This document shows positions 60,492 through 64,000 of a stretch of 64,000 nt of DNA, in pieces. Position 1 is the first letter of the stretch. Every line of letters starts with the position of its first letter. The notes under the pieces are model-generated. The model worked only from the letters and a program-made list of their open reading frames with translations. It was not told where the DNA came from and did not search any database. Both the position numbers and the translations under genes were made by a program. This stretch comes from Bordetella genomosp. 1. GTDB lineage: Bacteria > Pseudomonadota > Gammaproteobacteria > Burkholderiales > Burkholderiaceae_B. The stretch is taken from positions 1,178,001 to 1,242,000 of the forward strand of contig NZ_NEVL01000003.1 of assembly GCF_002261335.1 (NCBI RefSeq), read 5' to 3'.

Positions 60492-62297
60492 ATGCCGCCC
60501 GACGCCATGGCCGCCGAGGGCGGGATGAACGCCGCCTCCGCCTTCACGGCGCTGCACATGGTCGACTATGTGGCGGCGCCCGCGCTCAACGAGATCGACA
60601 TCCTGCCGCTGATGCTGCAGGGCGCGCTGAGCGGCGCGTTCGCGGCGCTGGCGTGCGGCGCCTGCGTGACCTTCGTCCAGCTGCGCAACGGCCCCTTCGC
60701 GTGGCTGGCGCTGGCCGCGCTCGCGGCCGCGCTGTTCCAGTTCACGATGGGCCAGGAGAGCGTGGCCGACCTGCTGCCGGCCCTGGATCCGCGCTATGCC
60801 TATGCGGAGCCCGCGGCCGGCGCGCTGCTCGTGCTCAGCCTCGCGGGCCTGGTCCGCAGCCTGGCGCGGCGCGAGCCGCACAGCGTCCCGAACGTGCCAC
60901 AGCTCACGCTCGCCACCGTGGCGCTGGTGGCGATGAATGTCACCGCCTGGTGGCTGCCCGACAGGTTCGGCCAATGCGGCCTGCTCGCCACCATCCTGGC
61001 GTGCGGCTGTTTCTTCGTGGTGTATCTGCGGCTGCGCCATTCGAGTCCGCTGGCCGGGCTCCTGAGCGCGACCGCCTTCGCGGCGCTGTTCAACCTGTTG
61101 CAACGCCTGGACGCGAGCGTGCTGGCCGGGGTCGGCGCGGGCCAGGGCTGGACGTTCGGCGACACGCTGGCGGCACGGCTGCTGAGCGCGGTCGTCAATC
61201 TCACCCTGCTCACGCTGTGGTTCCGCCGCATCCGCCAGGACGCGGGTGAGCGGCCCGCGCCGGTGCCCGCGCCGGTGCCCGCGCCGGTGCCCACGCCGGT
61301 GCCCACCCCTGCGCCGGACGAGAGCCGCAACCGGCAGAAGATCGAGACCCTGAGCTATGTGGGCCACGACCTGCGCGCGCCGCTCGCGACCATCCAGGGC
61401 TACGTGCGGCTGTTGCGCGCAAGCCCGCAGGCGCCCAAGCCCGAGCACCTGGACGCGATCGAACGCTCGGTCGCGTTCCAGCTGGCGCTGGTCGAGGAGG
61501 TGCTGGACTATGCCAAGGCCGAACTGCAGCCGCTGCACGTGGCGCCGGGGCCGACCTCGCTGCGCGAGCTGCTCGAGGAGCTGATGCCCTATGCCAGCGT
61601 GCTGGCGAGCACCACCGGCAACCGGTTCTCGTACCTGCCGCCCGCGGCGCTCCCCGCCAGCGTGCGGCTCGACGGCCATCGCCTGCAGCAGGTGCTGCTG
61701 AACCTGTTGTCGAACGCGGCCAAGTTCACCTCGCAGGGCACGATCGTGCTGCGCGTCAGCGCCAGGCGCGACGCGCAGCACGCCCTCTGGCACCTGGGTT
61801 TCAGCGTGGAAGACAGCGGCATGGGCATGACCCTGACGCAGCAGGAGTGCATCTTCGATGCGTTCGTGCAGCTCGAACGCCGCGGCTGCGGCGTGGGGCT
61901 CGGCCTGTTCATCGCCCAGCGCATCGTCGAACAGATGGGCGGCGGACTCCGGGTGCGCAGCGCGCCCGACGCGGGCAGCACCTTCTCGTTCGAGATCGAG
62001 GCCGCCGAGCTCGACGGGGCGCGCCTGACGATGCCCACGCTGGCCCCGCGCGAGACGGCGGTCTCGGCCCTGTTCCCGACCGGCCAGTGGCTCGACGTGC
62101 CACCCGCGCCGGCCCGGCTCGAGCTCGCGATGCTGGCGCGCGATGGCCTGTTCAGCGAGATCGAGGACTGGCTGCCCCGCACCGTGGCGCTGCACCCCGG
62201 CTTCGAGGACTTCTATGCCGAGGTGCGCAAGGCCGTGTTCTCGCTCGACCTGCACCGGCTCGAAACGCTGGCCCTGCACGGCCTGCAGCCGGCCTGA
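60492..62297 (+). CDS. Membrane histidine kinase with 7TM-type sensor
   Basis: A 601-residue sensor kinase. About six to seven hydrophobic spans occupy residues 35-250, then a proline-rich linker (about 255-275), DHp with H-box GHDLRAP (His292) and HATPase_c with N-box LLNLLSNAAKFT, G1 VEDSGMGM and G2 GVGLGLFIAQ. A further 110 residues of unknown function (after TFSFEIEAAELDG) end the protein. It should phosphorylate the adjacent response regulator. The stimulus is unknown. Confidence 0.9.
   Translation: MPPDAMAAEGGMNAASAFTALHMVDYVAAPALNEIDILPLMLQGALSGAFAALACGACVTFVQLRNGPFAWLALAALAAALFQFTMGQESVADLLPALDPRYAYAEPAAGALLVLSLAGLVRSLARREPHSVPNVPQLTLATVALVAMNVTAWWLPDRFGQCGLLATILACGCFFVVYLRLRHSSPLAGLLSATAFAALFNLLQRLDASVLAGVGAGQGWTFGDTLAARLLSAVVNLTLLTLWFRRIRQDAGERPAPVPAPVPAPVPTPVPTPAPDESRNRQKIETLSYVGHDLRAPLATIQGYVRLLRASPQAPKPEHLDAIERSVAFQLALVEEVLDYAKAELQPLHVAPGPTSLRELLEELMPYASVLASTTGNRFSYLPPAALPASVRLDGHRLQQVLLNLLSNAAKFTSQGTIVLRVSARRDAQHALWHLGFSVEDSGMGMTLTQQECIFDAFVQLERRGCGVGLGLFIAQRIVEQMGGGLRVRSAPDAGSTFSFEIEAAELDGARLTMPTLAPRETAVSALFPTGQWLDVPPAPARLELAMLARDGLFSEIEDWLPRTVALHPGFEDFYAEVRKAVFSLDLHRLETLALHGLQPA
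61254..61313 (+). repeat. In-frame 12-bp tandem repeat (five units)
   Basis: Unit CCCGCGCCGGTG is repeated perfectly three times and then in two diverged copies at 61254-61313, encoding the PAPVPAPVPAPV-type linker between the membrane sensor and the kinase core. As the unit length is divisible by three, copy-number change would lengthen or shorten the linker without breaking the frame. Confidence 0.88.
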
Positions 62298-62496
62298 TCG
62301 CGCCGTGGCGCGGCAGGCTCGCAGTTTCAGGACAAAAACTTCGCCCACGCAAAGCGTTTTTCCCTTCACGAAAAGGGGGGCATGGCACCCGGACGCAACA
62401 CTCGCATCGTGGCGCGCTGTCATGCCATGACGCTGGCGTTGCACGGCGGAAGGTTCGCAACGTCTTGAGTTCTTTTATCAGGCCCGTAGGGAAACC

Positions 62497-63273
62497 ATGA
62501 AAGACATTCACCCGCGACACGAACCCTTCTTTTCGCTGACCAACCAGGATGTGCTGCTCACCCCGGGCGGCCTGCGCGCCCTGATGCACGGCATTCCCGA
62601 GGCCGACCCGGCGGCGCGGCCGGGCGGCGACGCGGCGGCCTCCGACATGATGGCGCGCATCCGCCAGCTCGAGTTCCAGAACCGGCGGCTGCGCCACCTG
62701 AGCATCACCGACGAGCTGACCTGCGCCTTCAACCGGCGCCACTACTCCACCAGCTACGCCCAGCTCGTGCACCTGAGCGGCACGCCCCACGCCCGCACCG
62801 GCGCGATCGCGCTGTGCCTGTTCGACATCGACCACTTCAAGGCCTACAACGATGCCTACGGCCATCCGCGCGGCGACATGGCGCTGCAGGCGGTGAGCTG
62901 CGCGGTGTCGAACATGCTGCGCTGCGGCTCCGACCGGCTGTTCCGCTTCGGCGGCGACGAGTTCGGCGTGCTGTTCCGCGCCGCCACGCCGGAGGAGGCC
63001 CTCGGCCGCACCCAGACCTTCCAGCAGGCCATCGACACGCTGCGCATCGCGCATCCCGGCACCCGCAACAAGCTGCTCTCCGCCAGCTTCGGCATCGCCT
63101 GGCACCCCGCCCCGGCCGCCCACGGGCTGGACGCCAAACAGATCTACGCCGCGGCCGATGCCATCCTCTACTCCGCCAAGCAGGAAGGCCGCAACTGCGC
63201 GCTGCTGCAGGTCATGGCGGACCCGGCGCCCGAGACGCCGCGCTGGGACCGGGGCACGCAGGCCATGGGCTGA
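62497..63273 (+). CDS. GGDEF-domain diguanylate cyclase
   Basis: A 258-residue soluble protein. Residues about 1-60 are an unrecognised N-terminal region with a short coiled coil (ARIRQLEFQNRRLRHLSITDELT), followed by a full GGDEF domain (DELTCAFNRRHYS; LFDIDHFKAYNDAYGHPRGD; catalytic RFGGDEFGVLF). Residues suited to GTP and metal binding are intact, so c-di-GMP synthesis is likely. The inhibitory RxxD I-site, expected five residues before GGDEF, reads CGSD, so product inhibition may be absent. Confidence 0.9.
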   Translation: MKDIHPRHEPFFSLTNQDVLLTPGGLRALMHGIPEADPAARPGGDAAASDMMARIRQLEFQNRRLRHLSITDELTCAFNRRHYSTSYAQLVHLSGTPHARTGAIALCLFDIDHFKAYNDAYGHPRGDMALQAVSCAVSNMLRCGSDRLFRFGGDEFGVLFRAATPEEALGRTQTFQQAIDTLRIAHPGTRNKLLSASFGIAWHPAPAAHGLDAKQIYAAADAILYSAKQEGRNCALLQVMADPAPETPRWDRGTQAMG

Positions 63274-63341
63274 CACCGCCCGCCTGGCCGGTGGCGGCCG
63301 GTACGCGTCATCGGAACGCTGACAACCCTGGACGACGGCCC

Positions 63342-64000
63342 ATGCACTTCGACTTCGAGAACGGCACGTTCGGCCATCTGCGCCACGCCCCGCAGGCCGC
63401 CGCCATCGTTCACGCCGGCGGCGCGTTGAGCTGGCAGACGCTGCACGCGCAGACCCGCAGCTGGATCCAGCGGGCGCTGGGCGCCGGCGCGCGCACCGAA
63501 CACGCGCTGGTGATCCTCGGCCACAACGAGCCGGCCATCGTCACCGCCATGCTGGGTTGCCTGGTGCTGGGCGTGCCGTATGTGCCGGCCGACAGCCGCG
63601 ACAACGTCGACCGGATCCGCCGCATCGTCGACCACGCCTGCGCCTCGCTGATCTACGACACGGCGACCGACCGCTTCATCGTGGGTCCGGCGGGCGCGCG
63701 CACGCTCACGGAGCGGCGGCTCGCCTGCATCATGTTCTCGGCCGCGGGCGGCCACGAGCCGCTGGGTGCGCAGATCGGGCGCGAGAGCATCTCGGCGCAG
63801 GCCAAATGGCTGCGGCGCCAGGCCGGGCTGGGTGCGGCGCCGGTGTTCATGGGGCCGGCCTCCTTCATGTGCGGCCGCGCGATCCTGGACCTGCTCGGGC
63901 CCATGGCGACCGGCGGCACGCTGGTGCTGCGCCCGGCCGCCGACGAGCCGCAATCGGGTTCCTATGCCGAGCACCTGGCGCGCCACGGCGTGAGCGTGCT
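63342..64000 (+). CDS. DltA-like AMP-binding adenylation protein (N-terminal part; cut by window edge)
   Basis: The first 219 residues of an ANL-family enzyme; the frame runs open off the right edge. The start (FDFENGTFGHLRHAPQAAAIVHAGGALSWQTLHAQT) and the LGHNEPAIVTAMLGCLVLGVPYVPADSRDNVDRI block are like D-alanine:carrier-protein ligases (DltA) and NRPS adenylation domains. The P-loop position reads IMFSAAGGHEPLGAQIG, missing the usual SGSTGxPKG, so classic adenylation activity is doubtful. Context downstream is not visible. Confidence 0.75.
   Translation, partial: MHFDFENGTFGHLRHAPQAAAIVHAGGALSWQTLHAQTRSWIQRALGAGARTEHALVILGHNEPAIVTAMLGCLVLGVPYVPADSRDNVDRIRRIVDHACASLIYDTATDRFIVGPAGARTLTERRLACIMFSAAGGHEPLGAQIGRESISAQAKWLRRQAGLGAAPVFMGPASFMCGRAILDLLGPMATGGTLVLRPAADEPQSGSYAEHLARHGVSV

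Overview
The window is very GC-rich, densely coded DNA from what looks like a betaproteobacterium of the order Burkholderiales, most probably an Alcaligenaceae relative (Bordetella/Achromobacter/Pigmentiphaga type). The grounds are four orphan tripartite-tricarboxylate (Bug/TctC) binding proteins, many LysR/IclR/AraC-controlled catabolic operons, a PaoABCD-type aldehyde oxidoreductase, an amino-acid-synthesis (DUF1185) protein next to a Bug gene, and a DltA-like gene. This placement is inference. No rRNA, tRNA, CRISPR array, phage or complete transposon was seen.

Layout. 1-6.3 kb: end of a branched-chain/amide ABC transporter (livM-livG-livF), an amidase-signature enzyme, an AmiC/AmiR-like amide sensor pair and an iron alcohol dehydrogenase, joined by 4-bp or similar overlaps into one operon. 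6.4-8.9 kb: comEC on the minus strand. 9-25.4 kb: ordinary metabolic and regulatory genes (RidA/PhzF/Bug with a divergent AraC regulator, DUF695, chemoreceptor, DASS anion transporter, LysR, DUF1185/hydrolase/Bug, mocA, RibD-like, MFS). Their intergenic gaps hold 26 copies of one dispersed repeat (core GGTGTCAGACTGCATTTT), which is absent from the rest of the window.

25.5-34 kb: LysR regulator, a CMD lipoprotein/cupin pair divergent from an SDR, then paoABCD (periplasmic Mo-FeS-flavin aldehyde oxidoreductase and its chaperone). 34-41.5 kb: Bug receptor, CoA-transferase, MaoC-like hydratase and acyl-CoA ligase on the minus strand, divergent from iclR and a thioesterase, which reads as a CoA-linked acid catabolic unit. 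40.6-45.5 kb: LysR divergent from Bug, a serine hydrolase and a gamma-glutamyltransferase-like enzyme. 45.6-52.4 kb: envelope/stress-type genes (DUF2269, epimerase-DoxX fusion, DUF2243, DUF892, DUF4142, several very small proteins, an Mrr-like nuclease-fold membrane protein and an S4 protein). 52.7-59 kb: glycine-rich autotransporter divergent from an STN-type TonB-dependent receptor, then an alanine-rich coiled-coil protein. 59.7-64 kb: receiver-AraC response regulator, histidine kinase, GGDEF protein and the start of a DltA-like adenylation protein.

Several regulator/target pairs have visible candidate operators in the divergent gaps: AraC-type direct repeats 22 bp apart with a matching promoter, an IclR-gap palindrome, twin ATGAATnnnATTCAT palindromes, and LysR-gap dyads. 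The most unusual feature is the clustered repeat family, which occurs as isolated units, perfect hairpin pairs and a roughly 43-bp-period tandem array.
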